A stretch of 64,000 bases of DNA from Acidovorax sp. (GCA_031277855.1 JAITLO010000036.1:1-64000), one strand, 5' to 3'; shown: positions 42,114-51,220, counted from the stretch's first letter. Notes: generated by a model not told the origin, from the sequence alone. Translations and numbers: made by a program.

Positions 42114-43753
42114 GTGCCATGCGTTTTCTGCCCGTCAACCGCCAGGCTTTGCTGGTGGAATTGGCCGACCTGCCGCAAACCCTGGTGTTGCTGCAATCGC
42201 TGCAAGCTGCGCCCATTGCCGGTGTGCAGGAGCTGGTGCCCGCAGCGCGGACCATCCTGGTGTACTTTGCCCCGCAGCAGATCACGGCGGCTGCGCTGGT
42301 GAAGGCCATTGCCGGCCGCGAGCTGGGCGGCAGCGTGCAGCGCAGCGAGGTGCTGGTGCAAATCCCCGTGCGCTACGAAGGTGAAGACCTGGCCGAGGTG
42401 GCGCAGATGCTGGGCATCAGCCCCGAGGAAGTGGTGCGCCGCCATACCGGCAGCGAATGGGCCGTGGCCTTTACCGGCTTTGCGCCGGGCTTTGCCTATT
42501 TGAGCGGCGGCGATCCCATCTTCAACGTGCCACGCCGTGCCACGCCGCGCACCAAGGTGCCCGCAGGCGCCGTGGCCCTGGCCGGTACCTTCAGCGCGGT
42601 CTACCCCCAGGCCAGCCCTGGCGGCTGGCAAATCATTGGCGTGACCGACGCCGCCATGTGGGATGTGGAGCGCGAACTGCCCGCGCTGCTTCAGCCCGGC
42701 TACCGCGTGCAGTTTGTGGACGCAGCAAAAACCATAGCTGCCGGTGCAGACCAACAGCCAGATTCCAAGCCAAACACTGCCAAGGTGCAGGCTGTAAAAG
42801 CACAGTCTGCTATCCAAATTGAAGAGGCCGTGGAAGAGGGCGGCGCGGCACTGCGCGTGCAGTCCACCGGCCTGCTCACCCTGTTCCAGGACCTGGGCCG
42901 CCATGGCCAGGCCGGGCAGGGCGTATCGGCCTCGGGCGCCATGGACCAGGGCGCGCTCAAAACCGCCAACCGCCTGGTGGGTAATCCCAGCCAGTTGCCG
43001 GCGCTGGAAACCGTGGGCGGAGGCCTGGCCCTGCAAAGCGTGGGAGACAACGTGGTGGCCGTCACCGGCGCCGCTGCCCCGCTGTGGCTGCGCACGGCCG
43101 ACGGCCAGCGCTGGTCCGTGCCCTGCCATGCCCCCGTGGCCCTGGCCGATGGCGATGTGTTGCAGATAGACCAACCCATCTCCGGCGCACGCTGCTACGT
43201 GGCCGTGCGTGGCGGCTACCGGGTAGCGCCGGTGCTGGGCAGTGCATCCACCGACACCCTGGCCCATGTGGGCCCGCCAGCCCTGCAGCGCGGCCAGCTG
43301 CTGCAGGTACAGCTCGTGCAAGGCGCGCAGGCCGTGGTGGGTGCGACCCAGTTGCCGCCGCAGGGCCTGCCCGCAGCCGGTGCCGAAGTGGTACTGGATG
43401 TGGAGCTGGGCCCGCGCACCGACTGGTTCACGCCCGAAGCCGTGGCCCTGCTGGCCGCGCAGCGCTGGCAGGTCACACCCCAGTCCAACCGCGTGGGCCT
43501 GCGCCTGGCGGGCGATACGCCGCTGGCCCGCTCCATTACCAGCGAGCTGCCCAGCGAGGGCACGGCCCTGGGCGCCATCCAGGTGCCCGCCAGCGGCCAG
43601 CCCGTGCTGTTTCTGGCCGACCACCCCTTGACCGGGGGCTATCCCGTGATCGGCTGCGTGGCACCCCACCACCTGGACCTGGCGGGACAGATCCCCGTGG
43701 GCGCCTGGATTCGCTTTAACCCCATTCGATTTTTTGAAGAGCTCGTACCATGA
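42110..43753 (+). CDS. pxpBC: 5-oxoprolinase subunits B and C fused (PxpB-PxpC, AHS1-AHS2)
   Basis: This 547-residue protein combines PxpB/KipI (AHS1) at about 1-205 with PxpC/KipA (AHS2) at about 245-547. The first part shows [16 protein letters not shown] and [15 protein letters not shown]. The second starts [20 protein letters not shown] and contains GYPVIGCV near its end. In many bacteria these are separate genes; here a linker of about 40 residues joins them. AHS1-AHS2 is also the carboxyltransferase part of urea carboxylase. The start overlaps pxpA by four bases, and its stop overlaps the start of a vestigial leader ORF (ATGA). Confidence 0.92.
   Translation: MSAMRFLPVNRQALLVELADLPQTLVLLQSLQAAPIAGVQELVPAARTILVYFAPQQITAAALVKAIAGRELGGSVQRSEVLVQIPVRYEGEDLAEVAQMLGISPEEVVRRHTGSEWAVAFTGFAPGFAYLSGGDPIFNVPRRATPRTKVPAGAVALAGTFSAVYPQASPGGWQIIGVTDAAMWDVERELPALLQPGYRVQFVDAAKTIAAGADQQPDSKPNTAKVQAVKAQSAIQIEEAVEEGGAALRVQSTGLLTLFQDLGRHGQAGQGVSASGAMDQGALKTANRLVGNPSQLPALETVGGGLALQSVGDNVVAVTGAAAPLWLRTADGQRWSVPCHAPVALADGDVLQIDQPISGARCYVAVRGGYRVAPVLGSASTDTLAHVGPPALQRGQLLQVQLVQGAQAVVGATQLPPQGLPAAGAEVVLDVELGPRTDWFTPEAVALLAAQRWQVTPQSNRVGLRLAGDTPLARSITSELPSEGTALGAIQVPASGQPVLFLADHPLTGGYPVIGCVAPHHLDLAGQIPVGAWIRFNPIRFFEELVP
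42721..42840 (+). other. PxpB-PxpC linker with intergenic-repeat character
   Basis: Codons of about residues 205-244 encode a low-complexity, alanine/glutamine-rich linker. The DNA has AAAAACCATAGCTGCCGGTGC, which shares ATAGCTGC-NN-GTGC with the dispersed repeat at 3989 and 14735. The linker may derive from an intergenic repeat that once separated two genes. Confidence 0.4.
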
Positions 43754-43869
43754 TTTCCAAAGTGCTGATCGCGAACAGAGGGGAAAACGGCCGCTATGCG
43801 GACGTTTCACTACATTGCCGTACCTGCGCAGCAGGTGACCGCTATTTCGCCCGCCCTGCCATTTGCTGA
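43750..43869 (+). pseudogene. 39-codon leader ORF: displaced duplicate of biotin carboxylase start
   Basis: The ORF begins with [12 protein letters not shown], the same twelve residues that open the real carboxylase gene at 43887, but most codons are synonymously different. After residue 12 it leaves homology, includes a small hairpin (ACCTGC-GCA-GCAGGT) and stops five bases before the ATG at 43875. Its ATG overlaps the pxpBC stop (ATGA). It looks like the remnant of the original coupled start after recombination, or a coupling leader. Confidence 0.6.
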
Positions 43870-43874
43870 GTTCA

Positions 43875-45623
43875 ATGTACGAAAAAATGATCTCTAAAGT
43901 TTTGATTGCCAACCGTGGCGAAATAGCCGTCCGCATTGCCCGCGCCTGTGCTGACTATGGTGTGAAGTCGGTGGCGGTCTATGCCGATGCCGACATCGAT
44001 GCCCTGCATGTGCGCGCTGCCGACCAGGCTTTTGGCCTGGAGGGCGACAAGCCGGCCGACACCTATCTGCATGTCGACAAGCTGATTGCCATTGCCAAGC
44101 GCTGCGGCGCCGACGCCGTGCATCCCGGCTACGGCTTTCTGTCGGAAAGCGCGGCCTTTGCCCAGGCCGTGATCGACGCCGGCCTTCGCTGGATTGGCCC
44201 CAAGCCCGACACCATTGCCCAGCTGGGCGACAAGGTGCAGGCGCGCAAGATTGCGCTCAAGGTCGGCGCGCCGCTGGTGGCAGGCACCTCCGAGCCGGTG
44301 CAAGACGCCGGCGAGGTGCTGGCCTTTGCCCAGCAGCATGGCCTGCCCATCATCATCAAGGCAGCGTTTGGCGGCGGTGGGCGCGGCATGAAGATCGCCT
44401 GGCGCATGGACGAAGTGGAAGAGCTCTACCACTCCGCCGTGCGCGAGGCCGTCACGGCCTTTGGCCGGGGCGAATGCTTTGTCGAGCAGTTCCTGGACAA
44501 GCCCCGCCATATCGAGGCCCAGGTGCTGGCCGACACCCATGGTCAGGTGGTGGTGCTGGGCACGCGCGACTGCTCGCTGCAGCGCCGCAACCAGAAGCTG
44601 GTGGAAGAAGCTCCCGCACCTTTTATTACCGAAGAACAGCGCGAACGCATCCACAGCGCAGCCCAGGCCATTTGCGCCGAGGCCGGGTATGTCAGCGCCG
44701 GCACGGTGGAGTTTTTGCTCTCGGCCAACGGTGCGATCTCTTTCCTCGAGGTCAACACCCGCTTGCAGGTGGAGCACACGGTGACCGAAGAAAGCACCGG
44801 CCTGGACCTGGTGATAGAGCAGCTGCGCGTGGCCGATGGCCTGCCGCTGTCCATCAGCGCCACACCCGCAGCGCGCTGCCACTCCATAGAGTTCCGTATC
44901 AATGCCGAAGACGTGGGCCGGGGCTTTTTGCCCACGCCCGGCCCGGTGCTGAAGTTTGCCCCGCCTTCCGGCCCCGGTGTGCGCCTGGATGCGGGCGTGG
45001 AAACCGGCTCCGTCATCCCCGGCAGCTTTGACTCCATGATGGCCAAGCTCATCGTCACCGGCGCCACACGCGAGCAGGCCCTGGCCCGCGCGCGCCGCGC
45101 CCTGGCGGAGTTCCAGATCGAGGGCGTGGCCTCGGTACTGCCTTTCCACAAGGCCGTCATCGACCACCCGGACTTCATCGGTGCAGATGGCTTTAAGGTG
45201 CATACGCGCTGGATCGAATCCGACTTTGCCGAGCCGCTGGCCGCCGCCGTGCGCGCCCAGCCCCTGCCCGACACCAGCCTGGTGCGCGCCGCCATCGAGG
45301 TCAACGGCCACCGCGTGCAACTGGGCCTTCCGGCCGGTTTGCTGGCCGGCCTGGCAGGGGCCGCAGGCATTGGCGCAGCCGCGCTTGCACCCACTGCGGC
45401 CGAGGCCGTGGATGCCAACGCCGTGACCTCGCCCATTGCAGGCAATCTGCATGCCTGGAAGGTGGCCGATGGCGACCAGGTGCAAGAGGGCGATGTCATT
45501 GCCGTGATGGAGGCCATGAAGATGGAGATGCAGGTGGCGGCCCACAAGAGCGGCCGCATCACGCTGGCTGCAGAAGCCGGCAGCGCCCAGGCTCTGGGCG
45601 CCGTGCTTGCACGGATCGCCTAG
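43875..45623 (+). CDS. biotin carboxylase-biotin carboxyl carrier fusion (acyl- or 5-oxoproline-type)
   Basis: This 582-residue protein has a biotin carboxylase domain at about 6-450, showing HPGYGFLSE, the ATP-grasp loop FGGGGRGM at 165-172 and [19 protein letters not shown] domain follows at about 510-582 with the biotin lysine K549 in MEAMKMEM. No carboxyltransferase domain is present and no AccD/PccB-type gene is in the window. The adjacent AHS1-AHS2 protein could fill that role as in urea carboxylase. The ATG at 43875 or the one at 43887 may be used; the leader ORF ends just upstream. Confidence 0.87.
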   Translation: MYEKMISKVLIANRGEIAVRIARACADYGVKSVAVYADADIDALHVRAADQAFGLEGDKPADTYLHVDKLIAIAKRCGADAVHPGYGFLSESAAFAQAVIDAGLRWIGPKPDTIAQLGDKVQARKIALKVGAPLVAGTSEPVQDAGEVLAFAQQHGLPIIIKAAFGGGGRGMKIAWRMDEVEELYHSAVREAVTAFGRGECFVEQFLDKPRHIEAQVLADTHGQVVVLGTRDCSLQRRNQKLVEEAPAPFITEEQRERIHSAAQAICAEAGYVSAGTVEFLLSANGAISFLEVNTRLQVEHTVTEESTGLDLVIEQLRVADGLPLSISATPAARCHSIEFRINAEDVGRGFLPTPGPVLKFAPPSGPGVRLDAGVETGSVIPGSFDSMMAKLIVTGATREQALARARRALAEFQIEGVASVLPFHKAVIDHPDFIGADGFKVHTRWIESDFAEPLAAAVRAQPLPDTSLVRAAIEVNGHRVQLGLPAGLLAGLAGAAGIGAAALAPTAAEAVDANAVTSPIAGNLHAWKVADGDQVQEGDVIAVMEAMKMEMQVAAHKSGRITLAAEAGSAQALGAVLARIA

Positions 45624-45640
45624 ACGCTTGCCCATCTCCA

Positions 45641-47134
45641 TCAGGCCTTGGCCGGCATAGGAGCCAAGGCGGCGGAGCCGGTGCTCGTCAGCTGCGGCAA
45701 GGCCGCTGCCAGCGTGGGGTAGGCAAACACATAGCCGCTGGCCAAGGCCTTTTGCGGTGCGGCGTTTTGCCCGCACAGCAGTAGCTCCGACAGCTCGCCC
45801 AGCGCGCTGCGCAGTGCCCAGGCAGGCACGCGCAAGCGGGCGCGGCGGTCGTAGGCAGCTGCCAGTGCATGGGCAAACACGGCTTGGGTGCAGGCTTCCG
45901 GGGCCACGGCATTGAGCCCGCCTTGCAGCGTGGGCTCGGCCATGGCATGGCGTATCAGGCCCACCACATCGTCCAAATGCACCCAGGGCATGGGCTGCTT
46001 GCCCGTTCCCATGATGCTGCCCAGGCCCAGTCTGGCGGCCAGCGCTTGCGGGGCCAGGGCGCCGCCGGCATCACCCAGCACAATGCCGGGGCGCAGGCAG
46101 ACCACGCGGGTGCCCAGGGCTTCGGCGCGCAGGGCTTCGTTTTCAATGGCGGTGCACAGATCCGACTGGAAGCGCCCAGGCTCGGCGGCGGCGGACTCAT
46201 CGATGCGCGTGCTGCCATGGGCTATGCCGTAATAGCCCACGGCGGAGGCACAGACCAGTGCCTCGGGTGCGCGCTCCATGCGGGCCATCAGGGCCAGCAG
46301 CTCGCGGGTGATGCGCAAGCGGCTGTCCAGCAGCGTGCGGCGGCGCGAGGCAGTCCACGGGCCGCCCAGAATGCCGGCGCCGGCCAGGTGCACGATGCTG
46401 TCTATGCGCGTCTCCGAGGGGATGTCGGCCAGTCGGTCCACCACCCAGATGTTGCTGCCAAACAGGCTGCGGGCCTGCACGGTGTCGCGGCTGAGCACGA
46501 TCACGCGGCGGCCTTCATGCTGCAGCCGCTTGACCAGGGCGCTACCCACAAAGCCGGTGCCGCCGGTGACCAGCACGGTCGAAGCGTTGATGGCTTGTGG
46601 AGCCGGTGCGGCGGTGGTTTCGGCAGCGGCCCGCTGGCCCAGCTGCACCACGGCCAGGGTGTTGCGCAGGCTCCAGATCAGCACGCCGATGGCGGCGAAG
46701 CTGAAAAACCAGGTCCACAGGCCGTGGTAGGTCCAGACCAGCTCGGTGGGCAGGCTGGATGCAGCCCAGAGCTGGGGGCCCAGCAAGCCCAGCAGCAGGC
46801 CGTAGCTCACGGTGAGCACGGTGTGCAGCGCGCGTTCAAAAGGGGGCAGCGTGCGGCTGCGGTCTTCTTCCAGAAAGTCGGCCACGGTGACGACCATCTC
46901 CACCAGCAGCAAGGCCAGGGCCAGGGCGGCCCACCAGCCTTGCAGCTGCACCCAGGCAAAGGCGGCAAACAGCAGGCCGTAAATGGCCTCGCGCGCGGCG
47001 TGCAGGCGCAACTCATGGCGCGCCGAGCCGCGCTGGGGCAGGCGGGCATGCAGCTCGTGGTGCCAGAGGTTGTCAAAGCCGCCCAGCAGGGTCTGGAGGG
47101 TGAGCAGGGCAAAAAGCAAGGGGGTCATGGTCAT
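45641..47134 (-). CDS. membrane-anchored TIGR01777-type epimerase/dehydratase
   Basis: This 497-residue protein has an N-terminal membrane domain with about five hydrophobic segments in 1-160. A Rossmann SDR domain follows, with TGGTGFVGSAL (NAD motif 191-197), SAVGYYG and GGLNAVAPE. The C-terminal domain matches the roughly 300-residue YfcH/TIGR01777 proteins; the membrane domain is an extra fusion. It starts 15 bases after the DUF4166 gene and forms an operon with it. Function is unknown. It may modify a membrane-bound lipid or sugar. Confidence 0.75.
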   Translation of the reverse strand: MTMTPLLFALLTLQTLLGGFDNLWHHELHARLPQRGSARHELRLHAAREAIYGLLFAAFAWVQLQGWWAALALALLLVEMVVTVADFLEEDRSRTLPPFERALHTVLTVSYGLLLGLLGPQLWAASSLPTELVWTYHGLWTWFFSFAAIGVLIWSLRNTLAVVQLGQRAAAETTAAPAPQAINASTVLVTGGTGFVGSALVKRLQHEGRRVIVLSRDTVQARSLFGSNIWVVDRLADIPSETRIDSIVHLAGAGILGGPWTASRRRTLLDSRLRITRELLALMARMERAPEALVCASAVGYYGIAHGSTRIDESAAAEPGRFQSDLCTAIENEALRAEALGTRVVCLRPGIVLGDAGGALAPQALAARLGLGSIMGTGKQPMPWVHLDDVVGLIRHAMAEPTLQGGLNAVAPEACTQAVFAHALAAAYDRRARLRVPAWALRSALGELSELLLCGQNAAPQKALASGYVFAYPTLAAALPQLTSTGSAALAPMPAKA

Positions 47135-47149
47135 GGCAGATACTCCGGT

Positions 47150-47803
47150 TCAATCTTGTTCAGCGTGGCTGGGCTGCGGGTCGTGGAAGACGCCGCTTTG
47201 GTGGAAGGTGTGGCCCCACAGCGGGTGGTTCATGTCCATCGTGAAGCGGAACTGGCCGGGGCCCATGTCCTGGTGGGCTACGCGGCAGGTGCCGGGCGTG
47301 AGCCAGGCGGGGATCGTGATGCGCCGTCCTGCAAGCAGCAGGAAATAGCGGCGGCTTTGGAACACCAGCGCACCATCGGCCTCCACGCGCACATCCAGCT
47401 GCATGGACAGGCCGCCGGCCGTGCACTCCTCCAGCGTGCCGTCGGGGCCCAGGCGCTTGGTGGAGCGCACGCGCTGGCGGCCCAGCAGGCGCTCCCACAC
47501 CACGCCGCCCGCGCCGTCGCCATACACATTCACCGTGGCGGCCACGGCATGGGTTTGCGCGCTGGCCAAGGGGCTGCCCAGCAAGCGGGCTGCCAGGCCA
47601 AAGAGGCGGCCCATGCACGAGGCTTGGAGCGCCATGCTGCCCTGGTAGCTGACATCGGCGTGACCTGCCGCAAAGCGCTTGCGGATGGCGGGGGACAGAC
47701 GCTGCCATTCGCGCTCGCCCAGCAGTGCCGCCAGGTCGAGCGTGGGGGCTTGCTGGTGCAAGCCATCGGCCTGGAATGTGGTGGGGTGGTGCAAGGTGTT
47801 CAT
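47150..47803 (-). CDS. DUF4166 domain protein
   Basis: This 217-residue soluble protein has the DUF4166 pattern: LLGEREWQRLSPAIRKRFA at the start, VWERLLG in the middle and LWGHTFHQSGVFHD at the end. The biochemical function of this domain is not known. It is the first gene of a two-gene operon with the epimerase and diverges from a histidine kinase gene across 126 bases. That region contains a sigma54-like promoter and two matching palindromes, so it is likely under control of the neighbouring two-component system. Confidence 0.78.
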   Translation of the reverse strand: MNTLHHPTTFQADGLHQQAPTLDLAALLGEREWQRLSPAIRKRFAAGHADVSYQGSMALQASCMGRLFGLAARLLGSPLASAQTHAVAATVNVYGDGAGGVVWERLLGRQRVRSTKRLGPDGTLEECTAGGLSMQLDVRVEADGALVFQSRRYFLLLAGRRITIPAWLTPGTCRVAHQDMGPGQFRFTMDMNHPLWGHTFHQSGVFHDPQPSHAEQD

Positions 47804-47815
47804 GCACAGAGATGT

Positions 47816-47831
47816 GCAGCAAGCGTGCCAG
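47816..47831 (-). promoter_or_regulatory. candidate sigma54 promoter for DUF4166-epimerase operon
   Basis: On the minus strand TGGCACGCTTGCTGCA has GG and GC spaced by ten bases and a perfect TGGCACG; the -12 box is CTGCA instead of TTGCA. The start site would fall two or three bases before the annotated ATG, so either the transcript is nearly leaderless or the call is wrong. Confidence 0.4.
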
Positions 47832-47871
47832 CTTTTAAGTCATTGATTTCATTGAGTTTGTTGCCGGAGTT

Positions 47872-47920
47872 GTCAACAGCGTATACAGCTTGGCTGCGCA
47901 GGGCGTAAACGCCGTTTACA
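47872..47920. promoter_or_regulatory. two matching 16-bp palindromes, candidate response-regulator enhancer
   Basis: GTCAACAGCGTATACA (47872-47887) and GTAAACGCCGTTTACA (47905-47920) agree at 12 of 16 positions. They are 33 bases apart centre to centre, about three helical turns. They lie 50-100 bases upstream of the sigma54-like promoter and immediately before the kinase start. Confidence 0.6.
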
Positions 47921-47929
47921 GTGCAGGCC

Positions 47930-49789
47930 ATGGCCATTCACATTGCTTTGCTGCTGACCTTGTTGGAAACGCTCGCGTTGAGCGCGGTGCTGTTGTTGTG
48001 GGCCAAGCAGGTCCAGGGCGCACGGCTGTTGGTGGTGTTTCTGGCGGGGGTGGCCACCTGGATCGTGGGCAACGAGCTGCCCAACTGGGCCGGCATTGCC
48101 ACAGCGCCGCTGGCCATGGCCTTGCTGTCCACGCTGCCGCTGACCTCGGCGGCGTTTTTGCATTTCTGCCTGATTTTTTGCCAGTCAGCACTACACAGGC
48201 GCTGGATTTATGCGGCCTATGCGGTCGCCGCGCTGGCGGCCTTGAACGCCTTGCTGCGCTCGCCGGGCAGCTTTGAACACTTTGAACCGTTTACGGGCGT
48301 GGAATGGGTGGTGGTGCCCAACCATGTGGGCTGGACCACCAGCCTGGTCTGGGCCTGCTGCGCCGCCCTGGGAATTGGGGCCTTGCTGCTGGCGTTCTGG
48401 CGCACGGACTCGGCCCAGCGCCGGCGGCAGATTGCGGCCGTGGCCATCTCTTGCGCCTGGGGGTTGATGGCCATGTCGGGCTATGGGTTTGCGGCCCTGC
48501 AGATTCCGCTCTATCCCTGGCAGGTTCTGACGGCGCCGGCCTATCCGGTGATCCTGGTCTACGGCATCTTGCGCTACCGCGTGTTTGTTGCCAATGTCTG
48601 GGCGCGGCGGGCGCTGGCATCGGCCATCTTGGTGGGGTTGGGGGCCTTGGTGGTGCCGCTGGCCGTGGCCCTGCCTTTTGCCTTTTTGGAGTCGCGCTGG
48701 GTGGTGGCCGTGGCCGTGGCTGCCGTCACGCTGGCCTTGCGCGGGCCGGTATGGCGTTTTGCCGAGCGCCTGATCTATCCGGGGGGCATGCCTTCGGCCG
48801 AGGATTTGCGCAGCTGGCGCACACAGCTCGGCAGAGTCAGCACCATGGACGCGTTGGAGCGCGCTGCACAGCAGTTGCTTTCGCAGCGCATGGGCATGGA
48901 GATCGCGGTGCAGCTGCGGCGCGGTGAACACAGCACCGGCCAGACCACGCACCCTGCATCGCAGCCCAGCTTGCAATGTGCCAAAGCGGGAGATGGCGGC
49001 TGGCAGACCCAGCTGCAGGGCTTTGGGGAAGCCCCCCCCGGCCAACGCCATCTGGCAGAGCTGTTTGGCAGCATCTTGGCGGACGCCTGCGCTTCTGTGG
49101 AGCATGCGGAGCAAGCCAGGTTGCTGGAGCGCGAGTCGCAGCTGCAGGCACGCCTGGCCGAGCTGGGTTCGCTGGCCACCACGGTGGCCCATGACTTGCG
49201 CAATCCGCTGAACATCATCGCCATGGCCGTGGCCATGGCGCCGCAGGACACGCGCCAGGAAGTGGGCGAGCAGATTGCGCGCATTTCGCGGCTGACCGAA
49301 GACCTGCTGGACTACGCCAAGCCCTGGCAGCTGCATGCCGTGCAAACCGATATCACGCAGCGGCTGCGCAGCCTGGTGCGCCGCATGCCCGAGGTGGAGC
49401 TGGGGCCCGGGCTGCAGAGCCCATGCCCAGCCTGGCTGGACCCGGTGCGTTTTGACCAGGCGGTGGTGAACCTGCTCACCAACGCCCAATCTGCTCGCCA
49501 GCCCACGTCTTCCTTGGCGGCCAGCCCGCGCGTGTGGGTGGATGCCGAGTGCAGCCGAGACGCCGTGCTGCTGCATGTCTGCGACGACGGTGCAGGCATT
49601 CCTGCCGATCTGCGCGAGCGGCTGTTCCAGCCCTTTGCATCGCGCAGCCCCGGTGGCACCGGCTTGGGGCTGGCCATTGTGGCCCGCATCATGGCCGCGC
49701 ATGGCGGCACGGCCGCGCTGACCGAGCGCGCACCCTGGCGCACCTGCTTCACGCTGACTTTTCCCATGAAAGAGAACCCCACACCATGA
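47930..49789 (+). CDS. sensor histidine kinase with multi-helix membrane domain
   Basis: This 619-residue protein has about eight hydrophobic segments in residues 5-290, a linker or GAF-like region at about 300-390 and the H-box VAHDLRNPLN with H421. The ATPase boxes are VVNLLTNAQSA, DDGAGIPAD and GGTGLGLAIV. The 7-8 helix input domain resembles kinases of the PrsK/membrane-integral class that sense lipids or membrane state. A GTG start at 47921 is possible. Its stop overlaps the response-regulator start (ATGA). Confidence 0.88.
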   Translation: MAIHIALLLTLLETLALSAVLLLWAKQVQGARLLVVFLAGVATWIVGNELPNWAGIATAPLAMALLSTLPLTSAAFLHFCLIFCQSALHRRWIYAAYAVAALAALNALLRSPGSFEHFEPFTGVEWVVVPNHVGWTTSLVWACCAALGIGALLLAFWRTDSAQRRRQIAAVAISCAWGLMAMSGYGFAALQIPLYPWQVLTAPAYPVILVYGILRYRVFVANVWARRALASAILVGLGALVVPLAVALPFAFLESRWVVAVAVAAVTLALRGPVWRFAERLIYPGGMPSAEDLRSWRTQLGRVSTMDALERAAQQLLSQRMGMEIAVQLRRGEHSTGQTTHPASQPSLQCAKAGDGGWQTQLQGFGEAPPGQRHLAELFGSILADACASVEHAEQARLLERESQLQARLAELGSLATTVAHDLRNPLNIIAMAVAMAPQDTRQEVGEQIARISRLTEDLLDYAKPWQLHAVQTDITQRLRSLVRRMPEVELGPGLQSPCPAWLDPVRFDQAVVNLLTNAQSARQPTSSLAASPRVWVDAECSRDAVLLHVCDDGAGIPADLRERLFQPFASRSPGGTGLGLAIVARIMAAHGGTAALTERAPWRTCFTLTFPMKENPTP

Positions 49790-51216
49790 ATAGCACCAGC
49801 GCGGCCCAGACTGCCATGACCACATCGGTGGCGACCTCGGGGCATATTTTGTTGGTGGACGATGAGCCTGCCTACCAGCGCCTGGGCGCATCGTTTTTGC
49901 GCCAGCTGGGCTATCGCGTGTCGGTGGCAGGCGATGTCGACGAGGCCTTGCAGGCCTTTGCCGACGACCCACCCCATGTGGTGCTGCTGGACCTGGCCAT
50001 GCCGCCCAGCATGGACCCCGAGGCCGGGTTGTCGCTGATTCCGCGCTTTGCATCTGCCGTGGTGGTGGTGCTCAGCGGCCATGGAGACCGCGATACCGCG
50101 CTGCGTGCGGTCGAGCTGGGAGTGTGGGATTTTCTGGTTAAGCCCATAGACCCCGAGATGCTGCGCATGGTGGTGGCGCGTGCCATGCACAAGGCGCGGC
50201 TGGATGCCGAAGTGCGGGCCTTGCGCGCCGCCAAAAACGGGGGAGAGCCCGATGCCATGGGATTGATAGGCCAGACCCCGGCCATGCAGCAGCTGCGTGC
50301 CATGGTGCGGCGCGTGGGGGGCACCTCGGTCAATTTGATGGTGTTGGGGCCCACGGGTACGGGCAAGGAGCTGGTGGCCCGTGCCCTGCACCAGTGCAGC
50401 GCCCGGCGCGATGGGCCGTTTGCCATTGTCCACTGCGGGGCGCTGTCGGCCGAGCTGCTGGAGAGCGAGCTGTTCGGCCATCTCAAGGGCAGCTTTACCG
50501 GCGCCCACCGCGACCAGCAGGGGCTGGTGGAAACCGCCCATGGCGGTACCTTGTTTTTGGATGAAGTGGGCGAGATGCCTGCGCTGATGCAGGTAAAGCT
50601 GCTACGCTTTTTGCAGGAGGGCACTTTCATGCCCGTGGGCGGGCGGCAGGAGAAAAAAGCCGATGTACGCGTGGTGGCCGCCACCCACCGCGACCTGGAC
50701 GCCATGGTGCGCGAGGGCAGTTTTCGCGAAGACCTTTTCTACCGGCTGAAAGGCATGGTGTTGCGCACGCCCGCGCTGGCCGAGCGCAGCGCCGATGTGC
50801 CATTGCTGGCCGCCCGCTTTCTGCAGGGTGTGGCGCCCAATGCGCGCTTCAGCGCCGATGCCCTGCAGTGGCTGCAAACGCGGGAATGGCCGGGCAATGT
50901 GCGGCAGCTGAAGGCCGTGGTGGAGTCGGCCGGCGAGCTGGTCCTGCCCGAGCACCCTTGTGTGGATGCCGACCTGCTGCGCTTTGCCAGCGGCGAGAGC
51001 ACGCAACTGCCCGAAGCACCGCAGGATGTGGGACAGGACAGTGCGCCAAAAAACGCCGCCCTCGGCAGCATGGATGCCGCGCTGCTGGAGCTGGAGACGC
51101 GCATGATCCGCGAGGCCATGGCCCAGTCCGGCGGCAATCAGTCAGAGGCCGCCCGGGTGCTGGGTATCTCGCGCGTGGGCCTGATCAAAAAGCTCACGCG
51201 CCTGGGACTCCGATAA
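49786..51216 (+). CDS. NtrC-type response regulator (receiver, AAA+, Fis HTH)
   Basis: This 476-residue protein has a receiver domain with phosphoacceptor D69 (VVLLDLAMP). The sigma54-activator AAA+ domain shows Walker A GPTGTGKE and GSFTGA at 235-240, a serine variant of GAFTGA. A Fis-type HTH closes the protein (SEAARVLGISRVGLIKK). It is translationally coupled to the kinase. The variant motif still fits sigma54 contact, and the divergent DUF4166-epimerase operon has a sigma54-like promoter, making it the prime target. Confidence 0.88.
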   Translation: MNSTSAAQTAMTTSVATSGHILLVDDEPAYQRLGASFLRQLGYRVSVAGDVDEALQAFADDPPHVVLLDLAMPPSMDPEAGLSLIPRFASAVVVVLSGHGDRDTALRAVELGVWDFLVKPIDPEMLRMVVARAMHKARLDAEVRALRAAKNGGEPDAMGLIGQTPAMQQLRAMVRRVGGTSVNLMVLGPTGTGKELVARALHQCSARRDGPFAIVHCGALSAELLESELFGHLKGSFTGAHRDQQGLVETAHGGTLFLDEVGEMPALMQVKLLRFLQEGTFMPVGGRQEKKADVRVVAATHRDLDAMVREGSFREDLFYRLKGMVLRTPALAERSADVPLLAARFLQGVAPNARFSADALQWLQTREWPGNVRQLKAVVESAGELVLPEHPCVDADLLRFASGESTQLPEAPQDVGQDSAPKNAALGSMDAALLELETRMIREAMAQSGGNQSEAARVLGISRVGLIKKLTRLGLR

Positions 51217-51220
51217 ACCG

